DNA from: Hyphomicrobiales bacterium
GTDB taxonomy: Bacteria > Pseudomonadota > Alphaproteobacteria > Rhizobiales > Beijerinckiaceae
Direction: 5' to 3'
Length of the DNA: 64,000 nt
Assembly (NCBI GenBank): GCA_900470095.1
Contig: UBZM01000009.1
Coordinates: forward strand, 55,682 to 119,681
Position numbers and translations under genes: made by a program. The notes beneath the pieces are model-generated. The model made no database searches, had not been told where the DNA came from, and worked only from the letters and a program-made list of their open reading frames with translations. This document shows, piece by piece, positions 25,180-35,283 of this stretch (position 1 is its first letter; each line of letters opens with the position of its first letter).

Positions 25180-28100
25180 GTGGCCGTAGTCGTCAGCAGT
25201 GCACACGAACAATCGCACACGCCGTTTCAGGCCTTTGCTCCACCGATCCGCGCACAGGATAGCCTACGTAGAGCTATCACCGCCGCCTATCGACGGCCCG
25301 AGACTGAATGCCTGCCGCCTCTCGTCGCCGCGGCCAAGCTTCCGGCGGACACCAAACAAGCGGTAGCGCGCGTTGCCCGCAAGTTGATCGAGGCGTTGCG
25401 TGCCAAGCATAAGGGCACCGGTGTCGAGGGATTGGTGCACGAGTATTCACTGTCCAGCCAGGAAGGCGTGGCGCTGATGTGCTTGGCCGAGGCGCTCCTG
25501 CGCATTCCGGATACGGCCACCCGCGATGCGCTGATTAGGGATAAGATCGCCGATGGTGACTGGAAGTCCCACGTCGGCGGCGGGCGCTCGCTTTTCGTGA
25601 ATGCAGCGACCTGGGGCCTCGTCGTCACTGGCAAGCTGACCTCAACGGTCAATGACCGCAGTCTAGCGGCCGCCCTAACCCGGCTGATCGCGCGCTGCGG
25701 CGAACCCGTGATCCGGCGCGGCGTCGACATGGCGATGCGCATGATGGGCGAGCAGTTCGTCACCGGCGAGACGATCGACGAGGCGCTGAAGCGCGCCCGG
25801 CCGCTCGAGGCGCGCGGCTTCCGCTACTCCTACGACATGCTTGGCGAGGCCGCGACGACGGCCGCTGACGCCCAGCGCTATTACCGGGACTACGAGAACG
25901 CGATCCAAGCTATCGGCAAGGCGTCGAATAAGCGCGGCGTTTTTGAAGGCCCTGGCATTTCAATCAAGCTCTCGGCCCTGCATCCGCGCTACAGCCGCGC
26001 GCAGTCGGCTCGCGTCATGGAGGAACTGCTTCCGCGGGTGCGCGAACTCGCCCTGCTCGCTCGCCAGTACGATATCGGCCTCAACATCGACGCCGAGGAG
26101 GCGGACCGGCTGGAGCTCTCGCTCGATCTGCTCGAGGCGCTCAGCTTCGAGGAGGGCCTGAAGGGCTGGGACGGCCTCGGCTTCGTCGTACAGGCCTATG
26201 GAAAGCGCTGCCCCTTCGTCTTGGACTTCATCATCGATCTGGCACGCCGCTCCGGCCGACGCATGATGGTGCGGCTCGTCAAAGGCGCCTACTGGGACGC
26301 CGAGATCAAGCGCGCGCAGGTCGACGGCCTGTCTGACTTCCCGGTCTATACGCGGAAGGTTCATACCGACGTCGCCTATGTCGCCTGCGCCCGCAAGCTG
26401 CTGGCCGCCACCGACGTGATCTTCCCACAATTTGCCACGCACAACGCGCAGACGCTGGCGACGATCTATCATCTCGCCGGGCCGGAGTTCAGGGTCGGCA
26501 AATACGAGTTTCAATGCCTCCATGGCATGGGCGAACCGCTCTATGACGAGGTCGTCGGCAAGGACAAGCTCGATCGGCCCTGTCGCATCTATGCGCCGGT
26601 CGGCACGCATGAGACGCTGCTGGCCTATCTGGTCCGGCGCCTGCTCGAGAACGGCGCGAATTCCTCTTTCGTGAACCGCATCTCCGATCCGCAGGTAACG
26701 ATCGACTCGCTCGTCGCCGACCCGGTCGACGTCGTCGAGGCGATGCCGACGGTCGGCATGCCTCATGACCAGATCGCGCTTCCCGGCGATCTCTACGGTG
26801 CCGACCGCGCCAATTCGAAGGGCATCGACCTTTCGAACGAAACCACGCTGGCTGAGCTCTCCAGCCATCTCGTCCAAACGCTAGGTGTGGCCTGGCATGC
26901 GCTCCCGCTTCTCGCCGACGGCTCCACGACCGGCACCACGCGGCCTGTCTTGAATCCCGCCGACCATTCCGACGTGGTCGGCCAAGTCACAGAGCTCGCA
27001 GTGGAGGATGGGGCGAAGATCGCCCGTCTCGCTGCGGAAGGCGGTAAGGCATGGGCCGCCCTTTCGCCCGCCGAGCGGGCGGCCTGCCTCGACCGCGCTG
27101 CGGACATCATGCAATCTCGCATCGAGACCCTGATGGGCATCGTCATGCGTGAAGCCGGCAAATCCGCCGCCAATGCTGTGGGCGAGGTTCGCGAGGCTGT
27201 CGACTTCCTGCGATACTATGCCGACCAGGCGCGCAAGACGCTCGGGCCCTCGCATATGCCGCTCGGGCCGATCGTCTGCATCAGCCCGTGGAACTTCCCG
27301 CTGGCGATCTTCACCGGGCAGGTAGCGGCGGCACTTGTCGCCGGCAATTCGGTCATGGCGAAGCCGGCCGGCGTCACGCCGATCATCGCCTACGAGAGCG
27401 TGAGGATCCTGCACGAGGCTGGCGTTCCGCGCGGCGCGCTCCAGTTCGTGCCCGGAAGCGGGCGCCTCGGCGCCGCGCTCGTCGGCGCGGCGGAGACGGC
27501 GGGCGTGATGTTCACCGGCTCCACGGAAGTCGCCCGCGGCATCCAGGCGCAACTGGCCGACCGTCTCTCGGTGACTGGCAAGCCGATCCCGCTCATCGCC
27601 GAGACCGGTGGGCAGAATGGCATGATCGTCGATTCCTCGGCGCTGGCCGAACAGGTCGTTGGTGATGTCATCGCCTCGGCCTTCGACAGCGCCGGCCAGC
27701 GCTGCTCGGCACTGCGCGTGCTCTGCCTGCAACAGGACATTGCTGACCGTACGCTCCACATGCTCCAGGGCGCACTCGAGGAGCTGAGCATCGGCCGTAC
27801 CGACCGTCTCAGCATCGATGTCGGCCCGGTGATCAACGACCAGGCCAAGCGCGAGATCGACGAGCATGTCGAGCGGATGCGCAGTCTGGGCCGCAAGGTC
27901 GAGCAACTTCCCCTACCGGAGAACACGGCCAAGGGCACCTTCGTGCCGCCGACCATCGTTGAGCTGAAGAGCCTCTCCGATCTGAAGCGGGAGGTGTTCG
28001 GTCCCGTCCTGCACGTCATCCGCTATCGCCGGGAGGAGCTCGACCGGCTGATCGAGGACATCAACGCTTCCGGTTATGGCCTGACCTTCGGCCTGCATAC

Positions 28101-28875
28101 GCGCTTGGACGAGACGATCGCCCACGTGACCAGCCACATCAAGGCAGGCAACCTCTACGTCAACCGCAACATCATCGGTGCGGTGGTCGGTGTGCAGCCC
28201 TTCGGCGGCCGGGGACTCTCCGGAACGGGTCCAAAGGCGGGCGGGCCTCTCTATATCGGCCGCCTCGTGCGCAAGGCGCCGATCCCGCCGCAGCACAGCT
28301 CGACCCATACCGATGCGTCCCTGCTGGAATTTGCCACCTGGTTATCCGGGAAAGGGCTGAAGGCGGAAGCGGATGCGGCGCGCGACACCGCAGGCCGCTC
28401 GGCACTTGGCCTGCAGACGGAGCTCACCGGCCCGGTCGGCGAGCGCAATCTATATGCGCTGCATCCGCGCGGCCGAATCCTGCTCGCGCCGGTGACTAAA
28501 ACCGGCCTCTTCCGGCAGGTGGCCGTATCACTGGCGACCGGCAATCAGCTCGTCATCGACACCGCTACCGGGTTGCACGGCGCCCTCTCCGGCCTACCGG
28601 GGAATGTTGCCGCGCGGATCAGCTGGACTTCGGACTGGGAGGCCGACGGCCCGTTCTCGGGCGCACTGGTCGAGGGCGATACGCAGCGGGTCGGCGAGGT
28701 GAACCGCCGGATCGCCAAACTGTCGGGTCCGCTCGTGCTGGTTCAAGCCGCAAACACGGAGGAGCTGGAGAGCGATCCCGAAGCCTATTGCCTCAACTGG
28801 TTGCTCGAAGAGGTCTCTACCTCAATCAATACGGCCGCAGCGGGCGGGAACGCCAGCCTTATGACGATCGGTTAG
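25180..28875 (+). CDS. putA: Bifunctional proline dehydrogenase / L-glutamate gamma-semialdehyde dehydrogenase PutA
   Basis: Bifunctional flavoenzyme of about 1231 residues that oxidises L-proline to glutamate in two steps with substrate channelling. The N-terminal part lacks the RHH DNA-binding domain. The FAD-dependent proline dehydrogenase barrel covers about residues 150-460 ([36 protein letters not shown]). The aldehyde dehydrogenase covers about 530-1010, with [14 protein letters not shown], Glu808 in IAETGGQNG and the catalytic Cys842 in [12 protein letters not shown]-terminal domain of about 200 residues follows, giving the longer (type B) form. GTG 25180 has GGGGAG six bases upstream; ATG 25117 would leave little room for the promoter. 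A hairpin at 28885 follows. Confidence 0.95.
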   Translation: MAVVVSSAHEQSHTPFQAFAPPIRAQDSLRRAITAAYRRPETECLPPLVAAAKLPADTKQAVARVARKLIEALRAKHKGTGVEGLVHEYSLSSQEGVALMCLAEALLRIPDTATRDALIRDKIADGDWKSHVGGGRSLFVNAATWGLVVTGKLTSTVNDRSLAAALTRLIARCGEPVIRRGVDMAMRMMGEQFVTGETIDEALKRARPLEARGFRYSYDMLGEAATTAADAQRYYRDYENAIQAIGKASNKRGVFEGPGISIKLSALHPRYSRAQSARVMEELLPRVRELALLARQYDIGLNIDAEEADRLELSLDLLEALSFEEGLKGWDGLGFVVQAYGKRCPFVLDFIIDLARRSGRRMMVRLVKGAYWDAEIKRAQVDGLSDFPVYTRKVHTDVAYVACARKLLAATDVIFPQFATHNAQTLATIYHLAGPEFRVGKYEFQCLHGMGEPLYDEVVGKDKLDRPCRIYAPVGTHETLLAYLVRRLLENGANSSFVNRISDPQVTIDSLVADPVDVVEAMPTVGMPHDQIALPGDLYGADRANSKGIDLSNETTLAELSSHLVQTLGVAWHALPLLADGSTTGTTRPVLNPADHSDVVGQVTELAVEDGAKIARLAAEGGKAWAALSPAERAACLDRAADIMQSRIETLMGIVMREAGKSAANAVGEVREAVDFLRYYADQARKTLGPSHMPLGPIVCISPWNFPLAIFTGQVAAALVAGNSVMAKPAGVTPIIAYESVRILHEAGVPRGALQFVPGSGRLGAALVGAAETAGVMFTGSTEVARGIQAQLADRLSVTGKPIPLIAETGGQNGMIVDSSALAEQVVGDVIASAFDSAGQRCSALRVLCLQQDIADRTLHMLQGALEELSIGRTDRLSIDVGPVINDQAKREIDEHVERMRSLGRKVEQLPLPENTAKGTFVPPTIVELKSLSDLKREVFGPVLHVIRYRREELDRLIEDINASGYGLTFGLHTRLDETIAHVTSHIKAGNLYVNRNIIGAVVGVQPFGGRGLSGTGPKAGGPLYIGRLVRKAPIPPQHSSTHTDASLLEFATWLSGKGLKAEADAARDTAGRSALGLQTELTGPVGERNLYALHPRGRILLAPVTKTGLFRQVAVSLATGNQLVIDTATGLHGALSGLPGNVAARISWTSDWEADGPFSGALVEGDTQRVGEVNRRIAKLSGPLVLVQAANTEELESDPEAYCLNWLLEEVSTSINTAAAGGNASLMTIG

Positions 28876-28884
28876 TCTCCCGAG

Positions 28885-28914
28885 GGACGGCGCCATACTG
28901 ACGAGGCGCCGTCC
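28885..28914. terminator. Hairpin after putA
   Basis: Perfect 10-bp arms (GGACGGCGCC / GGCGCCGTCC) with a 10-nt loop lie 9 bp past the putA stop. There is no clear U-tract, but the position supports a transcription end. Confidence 0.6.
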
Positions 28915-29961
28915 GCCCCCGCGTGTAAGTGTCTCGCGGCGTTGGGTTTCTCATGCGTGTTCAGGGCTGCTCGAGAAAGGAAAGGCCAGCAGTAGCCAAG
29001 CTTTGAGCTTTACTATCGCGATGACGCTCTGGGGCGGCTTACCTTGCTGTATGGGGTGACCAGAATGCCTCGCGCTTTCGCAGTCGGCTACGTGAGAGTG
29101 GGGCAACTCTGCAAGTTCTTCGGGAACCGCCACCGGCTCCTTGGGCAGAGGCCCGGCGGGACAGGAGCGGATGGTGGTCTTTGCCGCCTAATTCCGTTAC
29201 CAACCGGGATAGAGCGCGAAGAGACAGGCCCAGTCCGCCAAAGTACCTTTCGATTTCATGTGGTCGATGGCATCCGCAGCATGCCAAGTGCATGGAACAC
29301 GCCTCAGCCATGTTGTCCTTTCGGCCCCGATAGAGCCAGATGATCGACGCTGCCAGCATCTGCCGCTCGTCCGACATGCTGCGATAGTCGAAACGCCAGC
29401 GCTCCATCCCGGACTCGCCAATCTGGGCCAAAAACCGTGAAAAACCACGCCAGCAAGGATTAAGTTATGCAGTTTGTTATGCAGTGGCAAGCGTGCTGGT
29501 CGCTTGGCGTCAAGGATTAGGGCTGCGATTCTTGCCGGTGTAACCTTGGCGCTTTTGGCGAAGTCTGCGGACGCCCTCCTTCCCAGCGACCATCCTCAGT
29601 AGTTGGCCGGTTATTCCGTCGATGCCGGGACGCGCCATAAAGCGGGCTCTGCTCACCGTCCAAAAGCGCACCTAACCCAACCGGCCACCTGGTGCGCCGC
29701 ACGCAGCCGGGTGGAGCCGGACGTCTCCGCCATCAGTCAGTCCAGTCCTGCGATCAGCATGTGCGGTCACGGCCTAGCGCCTCGTTGCTCCCCGGGGCGT
29801 CGGAGCCCACATTCAGTCCATCATCTTGACGAGCCGCAGCCTCTCAATCTCGACTTTCGGTGCGGCGACCGCGCCTCCCCTCGAACGGCCTTGACGCCTT
29901 TGCTCTGCTCTCGCGATCCAGCGGATCTTGCTACCGTCGCAATCTATGGGGCGCGCGAATC
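28915..29961. other. About 1 kb without an intact gene; one frameshifted remnant
   Basis: No intact gene was found. On the minus strand, 29197-29431 reads as a coherent peptide only if two frames are joined: ERWRFDYRSMSDERQMLAAS then, after a shift, TTWLRRVPCTWHAADAIDHM and a short tail to the stop at 29197. This looks like the end of a decayed gene, possibly mobile-element derived, but the family was not recognised. The remainder (29500-29961) shows no motif. Confidence 0.35.
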
Positions 29962-31824
29962 CTAGCGGGCGTCGCAGGTTACTTGGACGCTTATACTCGC
30001 GGCCTCGTCGGCCAAATCCGGAGGTGCCATCTTGGCGCCCTTGCCGGTTGTATCGAGGCCGAGGCCGTTGCTCTGCAGGAATGCAACAAGTCCGGTCGCT
30101 CTGATCGCGAAGTTGACGTTTTGCGGCATGTCGCCTGAGGCCACTAGGGTCTTCAGCGCATTGAGCTTGGCAGTCACTACGCCGACGACATTGCCTTGCT
30201 CATCGAGCAGCGGCCCCCCGCTATTCCCCGGCTGCACGGGCGCTGAGATTTGAATGAAGCGGGTGTCGTCGCCCACTCCCGCCAGCGCCGTGATGTTGCC
30301 AAGGGTGAAATTCCCGCTCGTTGCCAAGACCTGAGTGAGCGGAAATCCAAACACCGCCACGGATTCGCCGAGCCTCGCGCCCATGCGGATGGAGGCAAAT
30401 TTTTCGTTCCGATGATCCGTAACCAGCAACGCCAGGTCGTTGGTCGTGTCACGAGCGACGATCCGCGCAGCTGCTTCCTGCACCGTCCTACCGCGGACCT
30501 TCGCATCGGTGCACCCCGCGACGACATGCGCGTTTGTGATTACCTGCCCAGCCGCGCCGACGAAGAAACCCGTTCCGGAGGAGGTCTTCGTAACCACTGG
30601 CGGTGGCGGCGCGGAAGGCGGTGCAGGCGGGCTCGGGATGACCGCAACCTGCGTGGCAGCCGGGGCCTCCGCAACCGCACGAGGGATGTATCTTTCTTCC
30701 TCAAGGTGCTTCCTCAAGGCCGTCGGGAAATCGACCTTGATCTCGCGCCCCACGGGGCAAACGTCCCTCACCTTCTCAACCGAGCACTCGGTGAGCGGCC
30801 AGTCCGCATTCCTATCGTAAAGGGGCAGCATGCGGTTCCAGGCATCGTCGAACTCGCCTACGATCGCCTTGGTCGCGACCCAGGCCGCCAGGAAGCCGTT
30901 TGACCGCCAGTTATCAGGTTTCTTCGCGGCCCAGTGTTCGAGCCGATAGAGGTCCTGGCGCATGTATTGCTGGAATGGCTGAGCCAGCGTGACGTCAACA
31001 ACCCTCGTTCCGCTTAGCCTTGATATCCGCGTCGGACTGACTGAAGCAGCGTAGTACGTGTACCGGTAGAGAAACGAGTCATCGGAATGGATAAGCTCGG
31101 CCGCGCCGTCACCGTCGATATCTTCGAAACCGTAGGCGTTGTCGCCATCGGCTGTCTTGCCCGTGACAGCCTGCCATGAGCCATTTTGCGGCACGAGGAA
31201 TTTGGTGACCGTGCAGCAGTGTGCGCCGCCCCAGTAAGACGAGAAGACCAGTTGGTGATCGCTCGACGCCGGATCGAGCCGCAGCGCCACAAGCTTTGCA
31301 TTCGGGAACGACGCCGTCGCCTCGTTCAGCTCGAACCGAAGCGGCGCACGATCGGGCTGCGAGATCGTCAGGCCAGCGATGTCGTTCCCATCGATCTTGC
31401 GGCTGGAGACCGTAAGCCGCGTCTCGCCAAGCTGGGCGGATACTGGCCGCTTGCCGTCGTATTCGAGCTGGAAGTCGAACTGAGACGTCGCCGGCGCCCA
31501 CACCTGACGGACGTAGCCGTCTCCGCGGCTGAAGAGCATATCGCTCGGAACGCTACCTTCCTTTAGCAACTGCTCCTTGCGTGTCTTCAGATTCGGAACG
31601 CGCTCAGGCCCCGCCACGACAGCGAACCAGCCATTGGTCGCCTGCATCACGCGCACTGTTGGGAACTGGAATCGATAGGCGCGGGCAACGCCGATCGCTT
31701 CGTCTTCCGTTTGGCGGCTGGCCAAGGCCATCCAGCGATAGTCACCCTTTTGAGAGAACGGCGATGATTGGGCCAGGCACGATCCACTGACACCGAAGAC
31801 GACAGCAACCACAGCCAAACGCAT
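29962..31824 (-). CDS. Exported trypsin-like serine protease, probably tied to the Hxs operon
   Basis: A 620-residue protein (from ATG 31824; the frame extends to 31857) with an N-terminal signal (MRLAVVAVVFGVSGSCLA). A SPOR-like segment spans about 25-85 and a beta-rich middle domain contains an FG-GAP-like DIDGDGAAEL near 236-246. A Pro-rich linker (about 395-412) leads to a C-terminal trypsin-like domain. The catalytic triad is His433 (TNAHVV), Asp463 (TNDLALL) and Ser535 (GNSGGP). No PDZ domain follows, unlike DegP. It starts 57 bp after hxsA on the same strand, so it is probably the last gene of the hxsDBCA operon and could process or respond to HxsA outside the cytoplasm. That link is inference. 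Confidence 0.85.
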   Translation of the reverse strand: MRLAVVAVVFGVSGSCLAQSSPFSQKGDYRWMALASRQTEDEAIGVARAYRFQFPTVRVMQATNGWFAVVAGPERVPNLKTRKEQLLKEGSVPSDMLFSRGDGYVRQVWAPATSQFDFQLEYDGKRPVSAQLGETRLTVSSRKIDGNDIAGLTISQPDRAPLRFELNEATASFPNAKLVALRLDPASSDHQLVFSSYWGGAHCCTVTKFLVPQNGSWQAVTGKTADGDNAYGFEDIDGDGAAELIHSDDSFLYRYTYYAASVSPTRISRLSGTRVVDVTLAQPFQQYMRQDLYRLEHWAAKKPDNWRSNGFLAAWVATKAIVGEFDDAWNRMLPLYDRNADWPLTECSVEKVRDVCPVGREIKVDFPTALRKHLEEERYIPRAVAEAPAATQVAVIPSPPAPPSAPPPPVVTKTSSGTGFFVGAAGQVITNAHVVAGCTDAKVRGRTVQEAAARIVARDTTNDLALLVTDHRNEKFASIRMGARLGESVAVFGFPLTQVLATSGNFTLGNITALAGVGDDTRFIQISAPVQPGNSGGPLLDEQGNVVGVVTAKLNALKTLVASGDMPQNVNFAIRATGLVAFLQSNGLGLDTTGKGAKMAPPDLADEAASISVQVTCDAR

Positions 31825-31881
31825 CGAACAACTCACCCGCAAGCAATATCGCAACACTAATGGTTCCCCGCATCAGTTGCA

Positions 31882-32505
31882 TTAATCGGCAACGATCCTC
31901 AAAGCGTTCAAGGTCTGTGGGGTGATGGTCCCCGTTGCCTTGAGCCCGTAGTCCGTCTGCAATCGGGTGAGTGCATCGCGGGTCTCGGCCCCGACGATCC
32001 CGTTGACGGGGCCGCTGTAATATCCAAACGCCAGCATGGCCATCTGAACCTGACGGACGATAGCCGCGAATTTATTGCTGTTTCCAGGGAGCGTCGCTGG
32101 GCTTCCCGAGCTCGGCAAGCTCGAACCCGGCCTGCCCGCGCTATCGCCGATTAATGGCGTTGGACCACTGTTTGGCGGCCTAACACTCGGTACAGGCGCG
32201 GGTGCGGAAGGTGGAGGCGTGTAAAGCGGCGCCGAGTACGACGGCGATGGCGATGAGTAGCTCGGCGAGCTGTAGTAGCCGCCGCCCGACGATGACCGGT
32301 GCGAGCTGTGGCTGCGATGAGAACTATGGCTGCGATGGCCCGCCAGGATGTATTTGTGCGGCAGTCGGAACACGTCGAATAGCGATTTGTCGGCACCGGC
32401 ATTGGGTGCCTCAGACGCGCCGTCCGTGATCGGCGCGGCGTTGGACTTGAGCGGCATCAGCCCAGCCGCCAGCAGCGACGGAATGGCAAACAGCCTGCGC
32501 TTCAT
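31882..32505 (-). CDS. hxsA: His-Xaa-Ser repeat protein HxsA
   Basis: Predicted target of the Hxs maturation system, 207 residues. A signal peptide occupies about residues 1-23 (SLLAAGLMPLKSNA|AP). Five tandem His-Xaa-Ser triplets (HRS HSS HRS HSS HRS, residues 57-71) are followed by a Ser/Pro/Tyr-rich linker (72-140). A C-terminal peptidoglycan-binding domain (about 148-204, YYSGPVNGIVGAETRDALTRLQ) would anchor the protein at the wall. The repeat is the presumed substrate of the two radical SAM enzymes encoded upstream. Start ATG 32505 overlaps the hxsC stop as ATGA. Confidence 0.93.
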   Translation of the reverse strand: MKRRLFAIPSLLAAGLMPLKSNAAPITDGASEAPNAGADKSLFDVFRLPHKYILAGHRSHSSHRSHSSHRSSSGGGYYSSPSYSSPSPSYSAPLYTPPPSAPAPVPSVRPPNSGPTPLIGDSAGRPGSSLPSSGSPATLPGNSNKFAAIVRQVQMAMLAFGYYSGPVNGIVGAETRDALTRLQTDYGLKATGTITPQTLNALRIVAD

Positions 32506-33608
32506 AGCGTACCAAACCTTTGAAATCCGCGGTCGTCAGTGTGCCATTCAAAGAGACCACTGCAACCGTCCCGCACGGAGCATTCTTCACATGCTGCCGG
32601 ATATCGTCTCTTCCAATCTGAGATCGTCGCCGGTGCGAGGTGACGATAACCTTCAGGGACCGTGCATCGAGGAAAGTTATAGAGCCACACATTGAGCCCC
32701 CGGCTACGGGCCAGGTCAATTGCGTTTGCTACTGGCTCGAACTGCACGGAATGGTCGAAGAACAGCTCGTTCCAGTTCAGTCGACCGAACCCGATGTTTT
32801 CAAGCTGCATGATTGCCCAGCTGCTACTGAACGGCACTTGAGATGTCACGAAGCGCGCCAAGTCTGGCAGATCCGCGGCGTTCCGGCTCATCAAGACGGT
32901 TCGCAGTTCGAGCGTCGCGCCCGACTTGGCCAGGATCGCCAAACCACCCGTCAGCTTTTGAAAGGCACCATCCTTGCCGACGATGCTGTCGTGGATGACG
33001 AGATCGCTAGAATACAACGGCACCCCCCAGGTGACGCGATCATGCGGCAATCGGGCGAGCGACGGGAGATCGGTCGGTTCGAAGTGTTGCGCATTCGTCA
33101 GAATATGGAAGCTCAAATCCCGGCGGTGCGTAAGGACCCGATCCAGAAACGGCAAAAGCTGATCCTTGAAAAGTGTCGGCTCTCCGCCAGAAATTCCCAG
33201 AACCATGTTTGCCGGAGCAAGGAGTGCCGCGGCCTCGAAGTAGGGAAACATGTCGACATGGCCGCGCTTCGGCGGTTGGGAGCACATGACGCAGAGCTGA
33301 TCGCAACGCTCCGTAATGAGGAAAGTGTTGTGAGCCGAGCGAGCGCGTACGAGGCGGTGAGCGATCCCTCGGGAGGGATCGATGAAGACAACATCCCCAT
33401 CAACCTCACCGGCGTCGATACCACGCAATTCGAGTTCTGCGGAGCTGGAGCGGTAAACCGACCTCCCTTCGCCAACGATTTCGAGATCGAGATCGAATGG
33501 CGTGCGGCCGCTCGTGCGTTCCAGTTCGAAGGCGCGGCCTTCCGCGTTGAGCCGCGCTACGAATGGCGCCACGGCTGGTGTCGCAGCAGTAATGCGCAAA
33601 GGGATCAT
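32502..33608 (-). CDS. hxsC: His-Xaa-Ser system radical SAM maturase HxsC
   Basis: Radical SAM enzyme of 368 residues with the 4Fe-4S cluster motif C102-x3-C106-x2-C109 (ERCDQLCVMCSQPP) and the SAM-binding GISGGEPTL. The C-terminus has further cysteines (CEECSVRDGCSG) that could hold an auxiliary cluster. In Hxs systems this protein is paired with HxsB, and both are thought to modify the HxsA repeat; the chemistry is not established. ATG 33608 overlaps the hxsB stop by 4 bp. Confidence 0.92.
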   Translation of the reverse strand: MIPLRITAATPAVAPFVARLNAEGRAFELERTSGRTPFDLDLEIVGEGRSVYRSSSAELELRGIDAGEVDGDVVFIDPSRGIAHRLVRARSAHNTFLITERCDQLCVMCSQPPKRGHVDMFPYFEAAALLAPANMVLGISGGEPTLFKDQLLPFLDRVLTHRRDLSFHILTNAQHFEPTDLPSLARLPHDRVTWGVPLYSSDLVIHDSIVGKDGAFQKLTGGLAILAKSGATLELRTVLMSRNAADLPDLARFVTSQVPFSSSWAIMQLENIGFGRLNWNELFFDHSVQFEPVANAIDLARSRGLNVWLYNFPRCTVPEGYRHLAPATISDWKRRYPAACEECSVRDGCSGLFEWHTDDRGFQRFGTL

Positions 33609-35011
33609 GCGAGCTCCGGCGCCATATGCCGGCCCCAGCTCACTACGCCCGACCACTGGGCCAGGGAGTGCTTCGTGGCCGGATCGTCCCGGTACATCAG
33701 CTCGAAGACATGGTCGAAGATGCTTGTGTGACGCCGGCAGAACCAGGTCTTCGTCTTGGCTCGATCGCTGCGGCCGTATCGTGAGATATCGTCGATCAGG
33801 TCGGAGCCACAGAATGGCTGGAAGGTGCAGTGAACGCAGTCGGGATCGTAATTGTTGAGAGAAGCCGCATTTAGCGTGTCGGTCTTTTCGGTTTGCAGGC
33901 CAGAGAAGACATCGCCAATCGACAGGTCGATGCGGCCGATGCGGGAGAGCATCCGCGCCTCGTCGGTGGGATAGAACTTCCCGTCATGGTCGACCACCAA
34001 ATAGTCCGAAGCGAAGAAGTTCGGGTTTCTCAGATCGACATGCTCGTCCGCGCCCGATCGCAGCGCGCGCCGCAGGCACTGCGAGAAGTAGTACTCTTCG
34101 AGCCCTGCTCCGATTCGATAATTCAGATCGATCAAGTGCTCGACGAAAGCATGGTGCAGAGCATTCCATCGCTCGATATCCGCATCCACGGATCGCCCCC
34201 GCCGAGCGAAACCCTGATGATTGACGGGCCTCAGATAGAGGGATCGCATCCCTCGGGAGCGATAGGCGTTGATCAGGGCCTCGAAATCCGGAGGATTGTC
34301 GATGTCGATCGTTGGCAGAGCGGAAACCTTGTGAGGACCGAGACGCTCGATAGCCTCGTCGAGATTGCTCAGGAACTTGCTGGTCGCCTGAGCGGAGTGG
34401 GTTCGCTGCCGTGAATGCGTCGCCATATCACCGTCGAGCGACGTGCTGACGAATGTGTCGCCGGCCTCGAGGAACGCCCACTCCCTCGGGCTCATTTCTT
34501 GAAGGTTCGTACAAACGACAAACTTCGACGAAGCGAAGCGTTCTCTGCAGAAGCTACGTACGCGTTCGAGCAGATCGATCCGCAGCAGCGGCTCGCCGCC
34601 CTGGAACTCGATCTTGATATCGGACGTCCCGAGCTGATCGAGATACCGGAGCACGGCCTCCGTCGTCTCCTCCGTCCAGTCATACCCTTTGGCATGTTCC
34701 GCGGCCCGAGAGACCTGACAGTAGCCGCAACTCAGATTGCACCTGAGCGTGGGAACCAGGATGAGATAGGCGAGCTCTGGGCGAACAGCCTGCCGCTGGC
34801 TCCAGCGATATGCAAACGCGGTGTGGGCGAGATCCCCGACCTCTGCGAATGTGTGACCGCCGTGCCTTAGAAAATCATAGTCGCTCAATAACAGCCCATC
34901 AGCGACATAGCGTTCGAGAAACGCTTGGTCCGCCCGAAAGAATCCGCCGGCATCGTCGCTGAAAAGATATTCTGTACCCGATTTGCGGAACCGCAGCGGC
35001 CAAACGTTCAT
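33605..35011 (-). CDS. hxsB: His-Xaa-Ser system radical SAM maturase HxsB
   Basis: Second radical SAM enzyme of the Hxs set, 468 residues. The cluster motif is C91-x3-C95-x2-C98 (LRCNLSCGYCQVS), followed by IKIEFQGGEPLLR. The C-terminal region has a SPASM-like cysteine group (DPDCVHCTFQPFCGSDL and a later WFC), typical of peptide-modifying enzymes such as anaerobic sulfatase-maturase relatives. An N-terminal segment before residue 80 may bind the precursor or HxsD. Start and stop are both in ATGA overlaps with hxsD and hxsC. Confidence 0.93.
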   Translation of the reverse strand: MNVWPLRFRKSGTEYLFSDDAGGFFRADQAFLERYVADGLLLSDYDFLRHGGHTFAEVGDLAHTAFAYRWSQRQAVRPELAYLILVPTLRCNLSCGYCQVSRAAEHAKGYDWTEETTEAVLRYLDQLGTSDIKIEFQGGEPLLRIDLLERVRSFCRERFASSKFVVCTNLQEMSPREWAFLEAGDTFVSTSLDGDMATHSRQRTHSAQATSKFLSNLDEAIERLGPHKVSALPTIDIDNPPDFEALINAYRSRGMRSLYLRPVNHQGFARRGRSVDADIERWNALHHAFVEHLIDLNYRIGAGLEEYYFSQCLRRALRSGADEHVDLRNPNFFASDYLVVDHDGKFYPTDEARMLSRIGRIDLSIGDVFSGLQTEKTDTLNAASLNNYDPDCVHCTFQPFCGSDLIDDISRYGRSDRAKTKTWFCRRHTSIFDHVFELMYRDDPATKHSLAQWSGVVSWGRHMAPELA

Positions 35012-35283
35012 CCAAGTACCGCTTTCAGCAGCGCTTGCCGCATTGGCAGAGTTTCGGCGTAAATTTTTTCTCGGTACAGGACGTGAAGGAAATCAGACCG
35101 GCTTTCGTCCGCTTGCGCGTTCTCCCCTTCGAGGATCACCCCCTCCGCATCGGGCAACACGCGGATCCCTGGATGCTGACCCTCGAAGCGCACGATGGCC
35201 GTGCCGACATAGTCCTTAAAGGGCTGAGGGATCTGAACGAACGCTCGCATTGTCGTTTCGAAAACTTCTTCGATTGCAATCAA
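35008..35283 (-). CDS. hxsD: His-Xaa-Ser system protein HxsD
   Basis: Small protein of up to 91 residues, identified by position and size as HxsD, the fourth component of the Hxs system, of unknown biochemical role. It has an alternating beta pattern (TAIVRFEGQHPGIRVLPDAE) and a helical C-terminus (FLHVLYREKIYAETLPMRQA). The frame opens at TTG 35283; an ATG at 35250 is also possible. No obvious ribosome site precedes either. It heads the hxsDBCA operon, all four genes being joined by 4-bp overlaps. Confidence 0.8.
   Translation of the reverse strand: MIAIEEVFETTMRAFVQIPQPFKDYVGTAIVRFEGQHPGIRVLPDAEGVILEGENAQADESRSDFLHVLYREKIYAETLPMRQALLKAVLG

Noticed and set aside
25960..27906. Two long open frames antisense to putA
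   Set aside because: They mirror the high-GC third positions of putA, have no ribosome-binding site and no recognisable domain.
32280..32345. Short tandem DNA repeat as a possible CRISPR or VNTR
   Set aside because: It encodes the five His-Xaa-Ser triplets of HxsA and has no spacer structure.
32640..33731. 363-codon plus-strand frame opposite hxsC
   Set aside because: The minus strand carries a complete radical SAM enzyme with its cluster motif and coupled start and stop; the opposite frame has no family pattern.
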